From Mycobacterium sp. ENV421 (GTDB taxonomy: Bacteria; Actinomycetota; Actinomycetes; Mycobacteriales; Mycobacteriaceae): a stretch of 64,000 nucleotides of DNA. The position numbers and the translations under genes were made by a program. Of this stretch, positions 28,407 to 40,412 are shown piece by piece (the stretch's first letter is position 1; each line of letters starts with the position of its first letter). The notes below the pieces were generated by a model. It was not told the DNA's origin and made no database searches. It saw nothing but the letters and a program-made list of their open reading frames with translations. The stretch spans positions 62,001 to 126,000 of the forward strand of contig NZ_PDHO01000009.1 in the NCBI RefSeq assembly GCF_002887815.1, written 5' to 3'.

Positions 28407-29995
28407 GGGCGGGCCCCTTGCGCTGGGGATGAGCGCTCGCGCGAAGACAATGCGGCCTCCGTCGGCGCCGGGTCGGGTTCATGAATCGATGTCAGTGTTG
28501 CGGTCACCGCGGGATTGATGACATCCAGCGCGATCTTCGGGTACACCCCGAGGCCGATCAACAGCGCGATCAGCGGTGCCACCACGAGCAGTTCCCGTGG
28601 CCGCAGATCCCGCACGCGGTCGGTTCCATCGGTGACGGGACCGGTCATCATCCGCTGATAGAGCCACAGGATGTAGATCGCCGAGAGCACCAGCGCCACC
28701 GACGCGATGACGGCGAAAGTCGGGTAGCGGGTGAATGTGCCGATGAGGACCAGGAATTCACTGATGAACGGCGCCAGGCCCGGCAGCGACAGCGTCGCCA
28801 GGCCCGCCACCAGGAACGTGCCCGCCAGCACGGGTGCGACTTTCTGGACTCCGCCGTAATCGGCGATGAGGCGGCTGCCGCGGCGGCTGACCAGGAACCC
28901 GGCGATCAAGAACAGTGCGGCCGTGGAGATTCCGTGGTTGACCATGTACAGCGTGGAGCCGGCCTGACCCTGGCTGGTCATCACGAATATGCCGAGGATG
29001 ATGAAGCCGAAGTGGCTGATCGAGGTGTAGGCGATCAGCCGCATGACGTCAGTCTGACCGATCGCCAGGACGGCCCCGTAGACGATGCCGATCACGGCCA
29101 GGGCGATGATGACCGGGCGGAAATACGTTGCGGAATCGGGGAACAGCGGCAGGCAGTACCGCAGCATGCCGAACGTGCCGACCTTGTCCATCACGGCCAT
29201 CATCAATACCGCCGATGCGGGCGTGGCCTGGACGGCGGCGTCGGGCAGCCACCGGTGGAACGGCCACAGCGGAGCTTTCACCGCGAAAGCGAACATGAAC
29301 CCGAGGAACAACGCGTTGGCGATGCCGGGGCTCATGGTGAACTTCCCGGTGGCCACGGCGTCGGCGATCGCGCGGAAGTCGAATGTTCCCGCCTCGAACG
29401 CCTTGCTGGCGGAGGTCACCACGTAGAGACCGATCACCGCGGCCAGCATGATCAACCCGCCGAACAGGTTGTACAGCAGGAACTTCACCGCGGCTTTGGA
29501 TCTTTCCTCGCCGCCGAAGCCGCCGATCAGGAAGTACATCGGGATCAGCATGGCCTCGAAGAACACATAGAACAGCAGGATGTCCAGGGCGACCAGCGAC
29601 ATCATCACCATGCCCTCGACGGCGAGGATCAGTGCGATGTAGCTGTGCGATGCGCGGCCGGACAACCCCGGTCGGTCGTCGGCGTCGTTCCAGCCGGCGA
29701 TCAGCAGGATCGGCACCAGCACGGCGGTGAGCACCACCAGAGCCAGGGCGATCCCGTCGAGGCCGAGGATGTAGCCGGTGCCGAATGACGGTATCCACGG
29801 GTGATTTTCGACGAACTGGAATTGTTGACCGGTCGGATCGAACCGCACCGCGAGCACCAGCGACAGCGCCAGAACCGCGAGGGACACCACCACACCGGCG
29901 TACTTCGCGAACTGCCGCAGCGAGGCAGGCAGCAGGATGATGATGGCCGCGCCGATGACCGGGATGGCCCACAGAATGGTCAGCCAGGGAATCAT
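28403..29995 (-). CDS. nuoM: NADH dehydrogenase I subunit M
   Basis: 530 residues from ATG 29995, which has GGAGG eight bases upstream; the open frame runs five codons further. Antiporter-like subunit with the essential TM5 Glu in FYVFFEAMLIPMYFLIG and the channel motif FHRWLPDAAVQATPASAVLM followed by MDKVGTFGML. It pumps protons in the membrane arm. It starts five bases after the nuoL stop. Confidence 0.97.
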   Translation of the reverse strand: MIPWLTILWAIPVIGAAIIILLPASLRQFAKYAGVVVSLAVLALSLVLAVRFDPTGQQFQFVENHPWIPSFGTGYILGLDGIALALVVLTAVLVPILLIAGWNDADDRPGLSGRASHSYIALILAVEGMVMMSLVALDILLFYVFFEAMLIPMYFLIGGFGGEERSKAAVKFLLYNLFGGLIMLAAVIGLYVVTSASKAFEAGTFDFRAIADAVATGKFTMSPGIANALFLGFMFAFAVKAPLWPFHRWLPDAAVQATPASAVLMMAVMDKVGTFGMLRYCLPLFPDSATYFRPVIIALAVIGIVYGAVLAIGQTDVMRLIAYTSISHFGFIILGIFVMTSQGQAGSTLYMVNHGISTAALFLIAGFLVSRRGSRLIADYGGVQKVAPVLAGTFLVAGLATLSLPGLAPFISEFLVLIGTFTRYPTFAVIASVALVLSAIYILWLYQRMMTGPVTDGTDRVRDLRPRELLVVAPLIALLIGLGVYPKIALDVINPAVTATLTSIHEPDPAPTEAALSSRERSSPAQGARP

Positions 29996-30000
29996 GCCAC

Positions 30001-31884
30001 TCACCTCCACGCCGTGAAGAGGACTGCGGCGACCACCAGCGCCGTACCGGCCAACATGGACAACGCATAGGAGCGGGCATACCCGGTCTGCACCTGGCGC
30101 AGGCGGTCCGAGAACCGGCCGACCACGAATGCCAGCCCCTGCGTCACCCCATCGACGCCCTTCTCATCCATGGCGACAAGGCCTTTGGTGAGTTCCTGGC
30201 CGGTGCGCATGAACGCGGCCTCGTTGAACGCGTCACCGTAGAGGTCGTTGCGCGCCGCGACGGTCAACGCGGAAACGTCCAGTGGCGCGGACTCGGGAAC
30301 CTTGTGGTTCGCGTACTGCCGGTACGCCACCGCGATGCCGATCGCGACGACACCCAAGGCGGTGACGGTGACGATCCAGGCCGGAAAGACGTGTGTGGCC
30401 TCGTGATGGCCGACCACGGGTTCGAGCCAGCGCTCCAGGGTGTTGCCGACGGCGAGCAGCGCCCCGGCGCCGACCGAGCCGACCGCGAGGACGACCATCG
30501 GTGCCGTCATCGAGACGGGGGACTCGTGCGGGTGGGTGTTGGGTTTCCAGCGCCGCTGCCCGAAGAACGTCAGCAGCATCACCCGGGTCATGTAGAACGC
30601 GGTGATCCCGGCGCCGAGGAGGGCGGCGCCGCCGAGGAGCAATCCTTCGAGTCCACCGGTGTTGAGGGCGGTTTCGATGATCGCGTCTTTGGAGAAGTAC
30701 CCGGCGAACGGTGGGACACCGATGATGGCGAGATACCCCAGCCCGAAGGTGACGAAGGTGACGGGCAGCAGCGTCCGCAGGCCGCCGAAGCGACGCATGT
30801 CGGTTTCGCCGTCCATCGCGTGCATGACCGAGCCGGCGCCGAGGAACAGGCCGGCTTTGAAGAAGCCGTGGGTGAGCAGATGCATGATGGCCACCGCATA
30901 GCCGGCAGGGCCGAGTCCGGCGGCGAGCACCATGTAGCCGATCTGACTCATGGTGGAGGCGGCGAGAGCCTTTTTGATGTCGTCTTTGGCGCAGCCGATG
31001 ATCGCCCCGAACAACAGGGTCACCGCCCCCACGGTGACGACGGCGGTCTGCGCGGCGGGCGCGGCGGTGAAGATCGGGCCGGAGCGGACGATCAGATAGA
31101 CACCGGCGGTGACCATCGTGGCGGCGTGGATCAGGGCGGACACCGGGGTGGGGCCCTCCATGGCGTCACCGAGCCAGGACTGCAGCGGCACCTGCGCGCT
31201 CTTGCCGCACGCCCCCAGCAGCAGCAGCAGACCGACGGCGGTCAACACACCCGATGTCATCTGCGGAACCGCGCTGAACACCGTGCTGAAGGTGACCGAG
31301 CCCAGCGTGGCGAACAAGACCATCAACGCGATCGCCAGACCCATGTCGCCGACCCGGTTGACCACGAACGCCTTCTTCGCCGCGGTGGCCGCACTCGGCT
31401 TGTACGACCAGAACCCGATCAGCAGGTACGACGCCAGACCCACACCCTCCCAACCCATGTAGAGACCGAGGTAGTTGTCGGCGAGCACCAGCAACAACAT
31501 CGCGGCGACGAACAGGTTGAGGTAGGCGAAAAACCGCCGGCGGCCGGGATCGGTTTTCATGTAGCCGATCGAGTAGATGTGGATCAGCGCCCCGACGCCG
31601 GTGATCAACAGCACGAAGCACATGGACAACGCATCGAGTTGCAGGCCGAAGTCCACCCGCAGGACTCCGACCGGCACCCAGGAGAACAGCACCTCGTGCA
31701 CGGCCCGGTCTTCACCGGGCAGACCGAGTAGGTGGGTGAACAACACCGCGCCGCAGGCGAACGCGCCGATCACCGCGGCGCAGCCCAGAAGATGCCCCCA
31801 CGCGTCGGTGGCCTTACCGCCCAGCAGCAGGATCACCGCGCCGGCCAAGGGCAGGGCGATGGTCAATAGGAGGAAGGTCTGCAT
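30001..31884 (-). CDS. nuoL: NADH dehydrogenase I subunit L
   Basis: 627 residues from ATG 31884 ([12 protein letters not shown]); upstream open frame is not coding. It is the largest antiporter-like subunit. The TM5 Glu lies in [18 protein letters not shown], and the channel helix motif is [20 protein letters not shown] followed by [12 protein letters not shown]. The C-terminus carries the long lateral helix and terminal TM that clamp the pump modules. It lies 11 bases after the nuoK stop. Confidence 0.97.
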   Translation of the reverse strand: MQTFLLLTIALPLAGAVILLLGGKATDAWGHLLGCAAVIGAFACGAVLFTHLLGLPGEDRAVHEVLFSWVPVGVLRVDFGLQLDALSMCFVLLITGVGALIHIYSIGYMKTDPGRRRFFAYLNLFVAAMLLLVLADNYLGLYMGWEGVGLASYLLIGFWSYKPSAATAAKKAFVVNRVGDMGLAIALMVLFATLGSVTFSTVFSAVPQMTSGVLTAVGLLLLLGACGKSAQVPLQSWLGDAMEGPTPVSALIHAATMVTAGVYLIVRSGPIFTAAPAAQTAVVTVGAVTLLFGAIIGCAKDDIKKALAASTMSQIGYMVLAAGLGPAGYAVAIMHLLTHGFFKAGLFLGAGSVMHAMDGETDMRRFGGLRTLLPVTFVTFGLGYLAIIGVPPFAGYFSKDAIIETALNTGGLEGLLLGGAALLGAGITAFYMTRVMLLTFFGQRRWKPNTHPHESPVSMTAPMVVLAVGSVGAGALLAVGNTLERWLEPVVGHHEATHVFPAWIVTVTALGVVAIGIAVAYRQYANHKVPESAPLDVSALTVAARNDLYGDAFNEAAFMRTGQELTKGLVAMDEKGVDGVTQGLAFVVGRFSDRLRQVQTGYARSYALSMLAGTALVVAAVLFTAWR

Positions 31885-31895
31885 GGCGGTGCCGT

Positions 31896-32195
31896 TCAAT
31901 GCCGTAGCAGGTGGGCGTCGTCGACGTTGGCGCTGCGTCGGGTCCGGAAGATCGTCATGATGATGGCCAGACCGACCACCACTTCGCAGGCGGCGACCAC
32001 CATCGTGAAGAACGCCACCACCTGCCCGTCCAGATGGCCGTGCATACGCGAGAACGTCACGAACGCGAGGTTCGCGGCGTTGAGCATCAACTCGACGCAC
32101 ATGAACATGACGATCGCGTTGCGGCGCAACAACACCCCCGCGGCGCCGATCGTGAACAGCAACGCCGACAAATACAGGTAGTTGGCCGGGTTCAT
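31896..32195 (-). CDS. nuoK: NADH dehydrogenase I subunit K
   Basis: 99 residues from ATG 32195, overlapping the nuoJ stop by four bases. Three membrane helices; the buried glutamates of NuoK appear in [13 protein letters not shown] and CEVVVGLAI. Typical length and sequence. Confidence 0.97.
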   Translation of the reverse strand: MNPANYLYLSALLFTIGAAGVLLRRNAIVMFMCVELMLNAANLAFVTFSRMHGHLDGQVVAFFTMVVAACEVVVGLAIIMTIFRTRRSANVDDAHLLRH

Positions 32196-32938
32196 CGCGG
32201 ACCGTCTCCGTTCCCGTCGGTTCGAAGGATGGTGCTGACCGACGATTCGTCGTCGGTGCCGTCGGGGAGGCGAGCGCGCGTGTTGACGGCGTTGTGGCGG
32301 GCGAAGACACCGGGGTTGGGTAGCGGCGTCGCCCGCGCCCCCGTTTGGAAGCGTTCGACGACCATCTCGCGCTGCGTCTTTCGCCGCTCGAAGCGCTCCC
32401 GGTGGGCCAAGACCATCGCTCCGAGCGCCGCGGTGATCAGTAGTGCGCTGGTCAACTCGAACGCCCACAGATCGCGGGTGAAGATCAGCGTCGCCAGACC
32501 TTGCACATTCCCGCCGGCGTTGGCCTCGGTGAGCCCGACGAATCCGGTGGTGGCGATGTTGCCGATCCCGGCGATCAGCAGGACGCCGAATCCGAGACCC
32601 GCGATGATCGCGGCAACCCGCTGTCCCCGAATGGTTTCCACCAACGACTCCGAGGAGTCGACGCCGACCAGCATGAGCACAAACAAGAACAACATCATCA
32701 CCGCGCCGGTGTAGACCACCACCTGCACGACCCCGAGGAACAACGCATCCTGCGCGACATACATCATGGCAAGCGCGATCATCGTGGTGGCGAGGAAGAT
32801 CGCCGAATAGACGGCCTTCGGTGCGGTGACCACTCCGATCGCGCCGGCCACCGCGATGACGGCAAGAATCCAGAATGCGATGGCTTCGGGAGTGGAGGTG
32901 CGGGTGAGGGTTTCGGCGGCCAGCAGCGTGATCGTCAC
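32192..32938 (-). CDS. nuoJ: NADH dehydrogenase I subunit J
   Basis: 248 residues from GTG 32938 (overlaps the nuoI stop as GTGA). Five membrane helices including the pi-bulge helix region [20 protein letters not shown]. The last 60 residues are a charged, low-complexity cytoplasmic tail longer than in E. coli NuoJ, a feature common in actinobacteria. Confidence 0.96.
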   Translation of the reverse strand: MTITLLAAETLTRTSTPEAIAFWILAVIAVAGAIGVVTAPKAVYSAIFLATTMIALAMMYVAQDALFLGVVQVVVYTGAVMMLFLFVLMLVGVDSSESLVETIRGQRVAAIIAGLGFGVLLIAGIGNIATTGFVGLTEANAGGNVQGLATLIFTRDLWAFELTSALLITAALGAMVLAHRERFERRKTQREMVVERFQTGARATPLPNPGVFARHNAVNTRARLPDGTDDESSVSTILRTDGNGDGPR

Positions 32939-33453
32939 CGAACCTCCTTGGGGGTGACGTGTCCCAGGTAGTAGTCGTCGTCCGTGGCCCCCGGCGCCAT
33001 CGCGTGCGGCGGTTCCTCCATGCCGGGCTGCAACGGGGCCAGCAGCTTGTCCTTGTCGTAGATCAGATCAGAGCGATTGTCGTCGGCCATCTCGTAGACA
33101 TTGGTCATCGTCAGCGCGCGGGTGGGGCAGGCCTCGATGCACAGTCCGCAGCCGATGCAGCGCAGATAGTTGATCTGGTAGACCCGCCCGTAGCGTTCGC
33201 CGGGCGAAAAGCGTTGCTCCTCGGTGTTGTCCGCACCTTCGACATAGATGGCGTCGGCGGGACACGCCCAGGCGCACAGCTCGCAGCCGATGCACTTCTC
33301 CAGCCCGTCGGGGTAGCGGTTGAGTTGGTGCCTGCCGTGGTAGCGCGGCGCCACGGGGCCCGGCTTCTCCGGGTACTCCTCGGTGATGGGGTGTTTGAAC
33401 ATGGTCCCGAACGTCACGCCGAAACCCTTGACCGCGTCGAGGAACTTAGGCAT
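32935..33453 (-). CDS. nuoI: NADH dehydrogenase I subunit I
   Basis: 172 residues. Two 8Fe-ferredoxin-type motifs bind clusters N6a and N6b: Cys54, 57, 60, 64 and Cys99, 102, 105, 109. It links the peripheral arm to the quinone site. Start overlaps the nuoH stop by 8 bases. Confidence 0.97.
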   Translation of the reverse strand: MPKFLDAVKGFGVTFGTMFKHPITEEYPEKPGPVAPRYHGRHQLNRYPDGLEKCIGCELCAWACPADAIYVEGADNTEEQRFSPGERYGRVYQINYLRCIGCGLCIEACPTRALTMTNVYEMADDNRSDLIYDKDKLLAPLQPGMEEPPHAMAPGATDDDYYLGHVTPKEVR

Positions 33454-34672
33454 CTGCTTTCTCCTTGCTCGGTGCCGGCGAACCGGGCAGCGGAGGTATC
33501 GGGAACGATCCTTCGACCGCAGCGGGAGGCGGCGCTGTGTTGCGCTGGATCAGCTTGTGTCGCAGCGAGTTCGCACCCAGCACGGCTAGCAGCAGTATCG
33601 CTGCGGCGATCAGGTTGGGAATGATGCCGGTGTGGCCGATGCTGTGCAGGACGGCCACGATCATGATCCACACCAGCGAGACGGGGATGAGAAGCTTCCA
33701 TCCCAGTGCCATGAACTGGTCGTAGCGCAGCCGGGGCAGGGTGGCGCGCAGCCACATGAAGACGAATAGGAACGTCCACACCTTGGCCACAAACCAGATC
33801 AGCGGCCACCAACCGGTGTTGACACCGTCGATCAGGCTGATCGGCCACGGCGCATGCCAGCCGCCCAGAAACAAGGTGGTGGCCAGCGCCGACACGGTGG
33901 TCATGTTGACGTATTCGGCGAGCATGAACATCGCGAACTTCAGCGAGGAGTATTCGGTGTGGAACCCGCCCACCAGTTCGCCTTCAGCTTCGGGAAGGTC
34001 GAACGGGGCCCGGTTGGTCTCGCCGACCATCGACGTCACGTACACCGCGAAACTGGGCAGCAGCAGGAACACATACCAGGTGTGTTCCTGGGCGGCGACG
34101 ATCCCCGACGTGGACATGGTGCCGGCGTAGAGGAACACCGCCGCGAACGACAGCGCCATCGCGATCTCGTACGAGATCACCTGGGCGCTGGACCGCAGCC
34201 CACCCAGAAGCGGGTAGGTGGAGCCCGAGGCCCAGCCCGCCAGCACGATCCCGTACACCCCGATCGAGGTGACCGCCAGGATGTAGAGCACCGCCACCGG
34301 CAGATCCGTCAGCTGCAGCGGCGTGCGGTGGCCGAACACCGAGACCAGCGGACCTAGCGGGATCACCGCGAACGCCATGATCGCCGGGATCACCGAAATG
34401 ACCGGCGCCATCAGGTAAATGGGTTTGTCCACCCCGGCCGGGGTGAGCCCCTCTTTGAGCGCCAGCTTGATGCCGTCGGCCAGGGACTGCAGGATGCCGA
34501 ACGGCCCGACCCGGTTGGGGCCGTAGCGCATCTGCATGCGGCCCAGGATCTTGCGCTCCAGCAGGATTGCCACCAGAACGGTGAGCAGCAGAAAGGCGAA
34601 GACCGCAACCGCTTTGATCAGGATCAACCACCACGGATCGTGGCCGAACACATTCAGATCCGGGTAGCTCAT
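33446..34672 (-). CDS. nuoH: NADH dehydrogenase I subunit H
   Basis: 408 residues from ATG 34672, which overlaps the nuoG stop (ATGA). It has the signature first loop [19 protein letters not shown] and [16 protein letters not shown], and the quinone-channel region [20 protein letters not shown]. The C-terminal 40 residues are a Pro-rich extension seen in actinobacterial NuoH. Confidence 0.97.
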   Translation of the reverse strand: MSYPDLNVFGHDPWWLILIKAVAVFAFLLLTVLVAILLERKILGRMQMRYGPNRVGPFGILQSLADGIKLALKEGLTPAGVDKPIYLMAPVISVIPAIMAFAVIPLGPLVSVFGHRTPLQLTDLPVAVLYILAVTSIGVYGIVLAGWASGSTYPLLGGLRSSAQVISYEIAMALSFAAVFLYAGTMSTSGIVAAQEHTWYVFLLLPSFAVYVTSMVGETNRAPFDLPEAEGELVGGFHTEYSSLKFAMFMLAEYVNMTTVSALATTLFLGGWHAPWPISLIDGVNTGWWPLIWFVAKVWTFLFVFMWLRATLPRLRYDQFMALGWKLLIPVSLVWIMIVAVLHSIGHTGIIPNLIAAAILLLAVLGANSLRHKLIQRNTAPPPAAVEGSFPIPPLPGSPAPSKEKADA

Positions 34673-37050
34673 CTGCCGGCCTCCCGCTCGATGCGTACGA
34701 CGGTGCCCGGGGTGACGCCGAGTTGCCGGTAGACCACGCTGCCGGGCGAGTTGAGCGGCAGCCACACCACGCCGTCGGCCATCTCGGTGATGACCAGTGG
34801 CAGAGCGATATCGCCACGACCTGTCGACACACTGACCACCTCGCCGTCGACCGCGCCGATCCCGGCGGCCGTGGCCGCCGACAACCGCACGACGGCCGGG
34901 CGCGCGGTCCCCGCCAAGAACGGCTCGCCGTCCTGCAATCGGCCGTCGTCGAGCAACAGCCGCCAGCCGGCCAGCACCGCCTCGTCAGAATCCAGCGGCG
35001 GCGGCTGTTTCGGCTCCACCGACGGCGCGGCCGGCCGTTCACCGTCCCACCGATTTAGTGTCAGCAGCTCGGCGCGGGCCTCCTCGACGGTGCGGAACCC
35101 GAGGTCCACGCCGAGCTCGTCGGCCAGGATCTGCAACACCCGCAGGTCGGGGAAGGCGTTGGAGGCCAGTGCGGGCTCGAACGGACGAATCCGGCCCTCC
35201 CAGTTCAGGAATGAACCGGCCTTCTCGGCGACCGGGGATATCGGGAAGACCACGTCGGCAAGCGCGGTGATCGCGGACTCCCGCAACTCGAGGCTGACGA
35301 CGAAGCCGGCCGACTCGATCGCCGCCAGTGCCGCCGGCGGGTCCGGCAGGTCGTCGGCGTCGACACCGCCGATGAGCAGTGCGTCGAGTTCACCGCCGGC
35401 CGCGGCGGTGAGGATCTCGGTTGCGTCGCGACCCTCTTCTGATGGCAGATCGTCGACATGCCATGCGCTAGCCAACTGTTGTCGTGCAACGTCATTCGAG
35501 GCCGGCCGGGCGCCGGGCAACAGGTTTGGCAGGCAGCCGGTCTCGACGGCCCCGCGGTCACCGGCGCGCCGGGGGATCCAGGCCAGCCGGGCTCCGGTGC
35601 GTTCGGCCAGGCGCGCCGCCGCCGACAGCGCACCGGCACTGGTGGCGAGCCGTTCCCCGACCAGGATGATCGCCCCCGACGGCAGCTCGTCGGCCAGCGC
35701 ATCGAGGGCGGGCGCCTCGTGGCCGGGGGCGGTGAGCACCACCCGTGCGGCGAGCTTCTCCGACCCGCGGGACACCAACGGCGCGACGCTCACGACCCGC
35801 AGGCCGTGCTTGCGGACCGTCTTGCGCAACCGCAGGAACACGATCGGGGATTCATCCTCGGGCTCGAACCCGGCGAGCACCACCATGGGTGCGCCTTCCA
35901 GATCCGCATAGCTGACGTCACGGCGACCGGCCACGTGCTCGGCGAGGAAGTCCTGCTCTTCGACCGAGTGCGGGCGGGAGCGGAAGTCGATGTCGTTGGT
36001 GTCCAGTGCAATCCGTGCGAATTTGGCGTACGCGTAGGCGTCTTCGACGGTCGCCCTGCCGCCCACCAGAACACCGGCGCGTCCGGACCGCAGGCCCGCT
36101 GCGGCCACCGCGATGGCCTCCGACCAGGAAGCCGGCCGCAGTGCACCGTTCTCGTCGCGCACCAGTGGGGTGGTGATGCGATCGCCGACCCGGGTGTAGG
36201 TGAAGGCCCAGCGGCCCTTGTCGCAGTTCCACTCCTCGTTGACTTCCGGGTCGTCGCCGGCCAGCCGGCGCAACACCACTCCGCGGCGGTGATCGGTGCG
36301 CTGGGCACACCCGGAGGCGCAGTGTTCACAGACACTGGGGCTGGACACCAGATCGAACGGGCGGGCCCGGAACCGGTAGGCAGTTCCGGTCAGCGCACCG
36401 ACCGGGCAGATCTGCACGGTGTTGCCGCTGAAGTAGGAATCGAACGGTTCACCCGGACCGATACCGACCTGTTGCAGCGCACCACGTTCCAGCAGGGCGA
36501 TGAACGGATCCCCGGCGATCTGCTCGGAGAACCGTGTGCAGCGCGCGCACAGCACACACCGTTCCCGGTCCAGCAGCACCTGGCTGGACAGGTTGATCGG
36601 TTTGGGGAAGGTGCGTTTGATGTCCTCGAAGCGGGTTTCGACCCTGCCGTTGGACATGGCCTGGTTCTGCAGCGGGCATTCCCCGCCCTTGTCGCAGACC
36701 GGGCAGTCCAGCGGGTGGTTGATCAGCAGCAGCTCCATCACCCCGTGCTGCGCCTTGTCCGCGGCCTCGGAGGTGAACTGCGTGCGCACCACCATGCCGT
36801 CGGACACCGTGGTGGTGCAGCTGGCCATCGGCTTGCGCTGACCCTCCACCTCCACCAGACACTGCCGGCACGCCCCGACCGGATCCAGCAACGGGTGGTC
36901 GCAGAACCGGGGGATCTGCACGCCCATCAACTCGGCGGCCCGAATCACCAACGTGCCCTTGGGCACCGCCACCTCGACGTCGTCGATGACAAGGCTGACC
37001 ATCTCCACCGGAGGCGCCTCGGGGGTCCCGGTCTCCGAGATCTGCGTCAT
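34669..37050 (-). CDS. nuoG: NADH dehydrogenase I subunit G
   Basis: 793 residues. N-terminal ferredoxin domain for [2Fe-2S] N1b with Cys50, 61, 64, 78; His112/Cys116/119/125 for N5; Cys165, 168, 171, 215 for N4. A fourth motif Cys241, 244, 248 and Cys276 should bind the extra cluster N7 found in some bacteria. The C-terminal two thirds is a molybdopterin-oxidoreductase-like domain without active cofactor. Start overlaps the nuoF stop as TGATG. Confidence 0.96.
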   Translation of the reverse strand: MTQISETGTPEAPPVEMVSLVIDDVEVAVPKGTLVIRAAELMGVQIPRFCDHPLLDPVGACRQCLVEVEGQRKPMASCTTTVSDGMVVRTQFTSEAADKAQHGVMELLLINHPLDCPVCDKGGECPLQNQAMSNGRVETRFEDIKRTFPKPINLSSQVLLDRERCVLCARCTRFSEQIAGDPFIALLERGALQQVGIGPGEPFDSYFSGNTVQICPVGALTGTAYRFRARPFDLVSSPSVCEHCASGCAQRTDHRRGVVLRRLAGDDPEVNEEWNCDKGRWAFTYTRVGDRITTPLVRDENGALRPASWSEAIAVAAAGLRSGRAGVLVGGRATVEDAYAYAKFARIALDTNDIDFRSRPHSVEEQDFLAEHVAGRRDVSYADLEGAPMVVLAGFEPEDESPIVFLRLRKTVRKHGLRVVSVAPLVSRGSEKLAARVVLTAPGHEAPALDALADELPSGAIILVGERLATSAGALSAAARLAERTGARLAWIPRRAGDRGAVETGCLPNLLPGARPASNDVARQQLASAWHVDDLPSEEGRDATEILTAAAGGELDALLIGGVDADDLPDPPAALAAIESAGFVVSLELRESAITALADVVFPISPVAEKAGSFLNWEGRIRPFEPALASNAFPDLRVLQILADELGVDLGFRTVEEARAELLTLNRWDGERPAAPSVEPKQPPPLDSDEAVLAGWRLLLDDGRLQDGEPFLAGTARPAVVRLSAATAAGIGAVDGEVVSVSTGRGDIALPLVITEMADGVVWLPLNSPGSVVYRQLGVTPGTVVRIEREAGR

Positions 37051-38375
37051 CAGGCACCCACCCCTTCCGGTGCGGAGAGCATCGAGGCGTACGGGTCGAA
37101 CGGGCAGCTGCCGCCCAGATGGGCCTCGTACTCGTCGCGGAAATGCTTGATCGAGGAGATGATCGGTGATGCGGCGCCATCACCCAACGCGCAGAACGAC
37201 TTTCCGAAGATGGTGTCCGATATGTCGAGCAGTTTGCCGATGTCGTCCTCGGTGCCGCGGCCCGTCTCGAGCCGCTCATAGATCTGGCTGAGCCAGTAGG
37301 TGCCCTCCCGGCACGGCGTGCACTTGCCGCAGGATTCATGGGCGTAGAACTGGGTCCAGCGCCGCACCGCCCGCACCACACAGGTGGTCTCGTCAAAGAT
37401 CTGCAGCGCCTTGGTGCCCAGCATCGAGCCGACCGAGGCCATGCCTTCGTAATCCAGCGGCACGTCGAGATGTTCGGCTGTCAGCAGCGGGGTCGACGAT
37501 CCGCCAGGAGTCCAGAACTTCAACTCGTGGCCGGCGCGGACACCGCCGGCGTACTCGAGCAACTCTCGTAAGGTGATCCCCAACGGGGCCTCGTACTGAC
37601 CGGGATTGGTTATGTGGCCCGACAACGAATAGAGCGTGAAGCCAGGCGATTTCTCCGAGCCCATCTCCTTGAACCAGTCGACGCCGTTCAGCAGGATCGG
37701 CGGCACGCTGGCGATGGATTCGACGTTGTTGACCACCGTCGGGCAGGCGTACAAGCCCGCGACGGCGGGGAACGGCGGGCGCAGGCGAGGTTGACCGCGA
37801 CGGCCCTCCAGCGAGTCCAGCAGGGCGGTTTCCTCACCGCAGATGTAGGCCCCCGCGCCGGCATGCACGATCAGATCCAGATCGAATCCCGAACCCGCGA
37901 TGTCGGTGCCGAGGTACCCGGCCTCATAGGCCTCGGCCACCGCGGCCTGCAGTCGGCGCAGCACCGGCACGACCTCGCCGCGCACATAGATGAACGCATG
38001 CCGGGCGCGGATGGCGTAGGCGGCGATGATCACACCCTCGACCAGGAAATGCGGCGTGGTCAGCATCAGCGGAATGTCTTTACACGTACCGGGTTCCGAC
38101 TCGTCGGCGTTGACCACCAGGTACTTCGGCTTGGCCCCGGCTCCGGTGTCATCCTGTGGAATGAATGACCACTTGGTACCGGTGGGGAACCCCGCGCCGC
38201 CGCGGCCGCGCAACCCGGATTCCTTGACCGTGGCGATCACCGCGTCGGGCGTCATGCTCAGCGCCGTTCGCAGGGCCCGGTAGCCGCCGTGGCGCAGATA
38301 CGTCTGCAGCGTCCACGGTTCGGGCTCATCCCAGAAGCGGCTGAGTACCGGAGTCAGCGGGGTTGCCGGTGTCAT
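37050..38375 (-). CDS. nuoF: NADH dehydrogenase I subunit F (NADH/FMN site)
   Basis: 441 residues. FMN/NADH-binding segments [16 protein letters not shown] and [20 protein letters not shown]3 [4Fe-4S] ligands in [11 protein letters not shown] plus the Cys of GKSFCALGD. It receives electrons from NADH. Start overlaps the nuoE stop by four bases. Confidence 0.97.
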   Translation of the reverse strand: MTPATPLTPVLSRFWDEPEPWTLQTYLRHGGYRALRTALSMTPDAVIATVKESGLRGRGGAGFPTGTKWSFIPQDDTGAGAKPKYLVVNADESEPGTCKDIPLMLTTPHFLVEGVIIAAYAIRARHAFIYVRGEVVPVLRRLQAAVAEAYEAGYLGTDIAGSGFDLDLIVHAGAGAYICGEETALLDSLEGRRGQPRLRPPFPAVAGLYACPTVVNNVESIASVPPILLNGVDWFKEMGSEKSPGFTLYSLSGHITNPGQYEAPLGITLRELLEYAGGVRAGHELKFWTPGGSSTPLLTAEHLDVPLDYEGMASVGSMLGTKALQIFDETTCVVRAVRRWTQFYAHESCGKCTPCREGTYWLSQIYERLETGRGTEDDIGKLLDISDTIFGKSFCALGDGAASPIISSIKHFRDEYEAHLGGSCPFDPYASMLSAPEGVGA

Positions 38376-39106
38376 TGCCGCTCGCTTTCTCTGGACGGAG
38401 GCGCTGACATGTCCAGTTCGCGGGCCACCCGAAGGCCTGCCAGGGTCGCCTCACCAGGCGCACCGCCGCCCGAGTCGCCCCCGCCCGACAACCCGGCCAG
38501 CGTTCGCGCGGTGTCCCGGAACGAACACACCCGCGATCCGCGGGTGGCCTGGGGCTGCTCGCCGGTTCGGATGTCGTCGACGAGTTGTCGTGCGCTGGAG
38601 GGGGTTTGGTTATCGAAGAACTCCCAGTTCACCATGATCACCGGGGCGTAATCGCAGGCGGCGTTGCATTCGATGTGCTCGAGGGTGATACGCCCGTCGG
38701 CGGTGGTGTCCCCGGCGTGGATGCCGAGTTCGGTCTCCAGGGTGTCCAAGATGGCGTCACCGCCCATGATGGCGCACAGGGTGTTGGTGCACACGCCGAC
38801 CAGGTAGTCGCCGGTGGGGGTACGGCGGTACATCGAGTAGAAGGTGGCCACGGCGGTCACTTCGGCTTCGGTCAGCCCGAGTTGTCCGGCGCAGAAGGTG
38901 ATTCCAGCTCCGGTGAGATAGCCGTCCTCGGATTGCACCAGGTGCAGCAGCGGCAACAGCGCGGAACGGGGCTGCGGGTAGCGGGCGATGATGTCCGCCG
39001 CATCGGCGCTCAGCCGCTCGGTCACTGCGGCGGGGTAGGCGCTGTGGCCGCCGATCGGTGGGCCGGGCTCATCGGGGCGCGGACCCAACACCAAATCAAT
39101 CGTCAT
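38372..39106 (-). CDS. nuoE: NADH dehydrogenase I subunit E
   Basis: 244 residues from ATG 39106 (MTIDLVLGPRP); the upstream open frame overlaps nuoD and is not used. [2Fe-2S] N1a ligands Cys106, 111, 147 and 151. A Gly-rich C-terminal tail of about 60 residues goes beyond the E. coli length, as in other mycobacteria. Lies seven bases after nuoD. Confidence 0.96.
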   Translation of the reverse strand: MTIDLVLGPRPDEPGPPIGGHSAYPAAVTERLSADAADIIARYPQPRSALLPLLHLVQSEDGYLTGAGITFCAGQLGLTEAEVTAVATFYSMYRRTPTGDYLVGVCTNTLCAIMGGDAILDTLETELGIHAGDTTADGRITLEHIECNAACDYAPVIMVNWEFFDNQTPSSARQLVDDIRTGEQPQATRGSRVCSFRDTARTLAGLSGGGDSGGGAPGEATLAGLRVARELDMSAPPSRESERQ

Positions 39107-39113
39107 CGAGCTC

Positions 39114-40412
39114 TCACCTGTCCACACCTCCCATGACCGGGTCGATGGACGCGACGGCGGCGATGACGTCGGCGACCATGCCGCCTTCGCACATCGCTGC
39201 CACCGCTTGCAGATTGGTGAACGACGGGTCGCGGTAATGCACCCGGTACGGGCGGGTGCCACCGTCGGACACCATGTGCACCCCCAACTCGCCGCGAGGG
39301 GACTCCACCGCGATGTACACCTGGCCGGCCGGCACCCGGATCCCTTCGGTGACCAGTTTGAAGTGGTGGATCAGTCCTTCCATGGAAGTGCCCATGATCT
39401 TGGCGATGTGGGCGGGGGAGTTCCCCAGACCGTCGGGGCCGAGTTGCAGGTCGGCCGGCCAGGCCAGCTTCTTGTCGCTGATCATCACCGGACCCGGCTC
39501 CAGGCGGTCCAGGCACTGGGCGACGATCTTGAGGGATTCGTGCATCTCGCCGACCCGGATCAGATAGCGGCCGTAGCAGTCCGCCCCGGTATCGGTGATC
39601 ACGTCGAAGTCGTAATTCTCATAGCCGCAATAGGGTTGGGTCTTGCGCAGGTCGTGCGGCAGTCCGGTGGAGCGCAACACCGGTCCGGTCATGCCCAGCG
39701 CCATGCAGCCGGTCAGATCCAGATAGCCGATGCCCTGGGTGCGGGCCTTCCAGATGTAGTTCTGGGTCAGCAGGTCTTCGAGCTCGCGCAGCCGGCCCGG
39801 CAGGATCTTGAGCAGATCGCGCACGCGTTGGGGCCCGTCGTCGGGCAGGTCGGTGGCCAGCCCGCCCGGGCGGATGTAGGCGTTGTTCATCCGCAATCCG
39901 GTGATCGCCTCGAACACCGACAGGATCAGCTCGCGCTCGCGGAAGCCGAAGAACATCGGCGTCATCGCGCCGAGCTCCATGCCGCCGGTGGCCAACGCCA
40001 CCAAATGGCTTGAGATGCGGTTGAGTTCCATCATCATCACCCGCACCACGCTCGCGCGTTCCGGAATCTGATCGGTGATGTCCAGCAGCTGTTCCACGCC
40101 CAGGCAGTAGGCGGTCTCGTTGAAAAACGGTGACAGGTAGTCCATTCGGGTCACAAAAGTGACGCCCTGGGTCCAGGTGCGGTATTCGAGGTTCTTCTCG
40201 ATCCCGGTGTGCAGATAGCCGATCCCGCAGCGCGCCTGGGTGACTGTCTCGCCCTCGATCTCCAGGATCAGCCGCAACACCCCGTGCGTGGAGGGGTGCT
40301 GCGGACCCATGTTCACCACGATGCGTTCGCCGGCCTCACCCTGGCGGGCGGCGGCGACGATTTCCTCCCAGTCCTGGCCGCCCAGGACGATCACGTTCTC
40401 GTCGGTGGTCAT
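39114..40412 (-). CDS. nuoD: NADH dehydrogenase I subunit D
   Basis: 432 residues, separate from nuoC rather than fused as in E. coli. The quinone-site His lies in [15 protein letters not shown], and the helical core ([33 protein letters not shown]) is conserved. Start overlaps nuoC stop as TGATG. Confidence 0.97.
   Translation of the reverse strand: MTTDENVIVLGGQDWEEIVAAARQGEAGERIVVNMGPQHPSTHGVLRLILEIEGETVTQARCGIGYLHTGIEKNLEYRTWTQGVTFVTRMDYLSPFFNETAYCLGVEQLLDITDQIPERASVVRVMMMELNRISSHLVALATGGMELGAMTPMFFGFRERELILSVFEAITGLRMNNAYIRPGGLATDLPDDGPQRVRDLLKILPGRLRELEDLLTQNYIWKARTQGIGYLDLTGCMALGMTGPVLRSTGLPHDLRKTQPYCGYENYDFDVITDTGADCYGRYLIRVGEMHESLKIVAQCLDRLEPGPVMISDKKLAWPADLQLGPDGLGNSPAHIAKIMGTSMEGLIHHFKLVTEGIRVPAGQVYIAVESPRGELGVHMVSDGGTRPYRVHYRDPSFTNLQAVAAMCEGGMVADVIAAVASIDPVMGGVDR

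Noticed and set aside
26857..28482. 541-codon minus-strand frame overlapping nuoN
   Set aside because: Arg/Gly/Pro-rich out-of-frame shadow of nuoN.
28481..29788. 435-codon plus-strand open frame antisense to nuoM
   Set aside because: Translation is Gln/His/Asp-rich shadow sequence; nuoM on the other strand is certain.
35458..37281. 607-codon plus-strand open frame antisense to nuoG
   Set aside because: No ribosome site or domain; all nuoG Fe-S motifs are intact on the minus strand.
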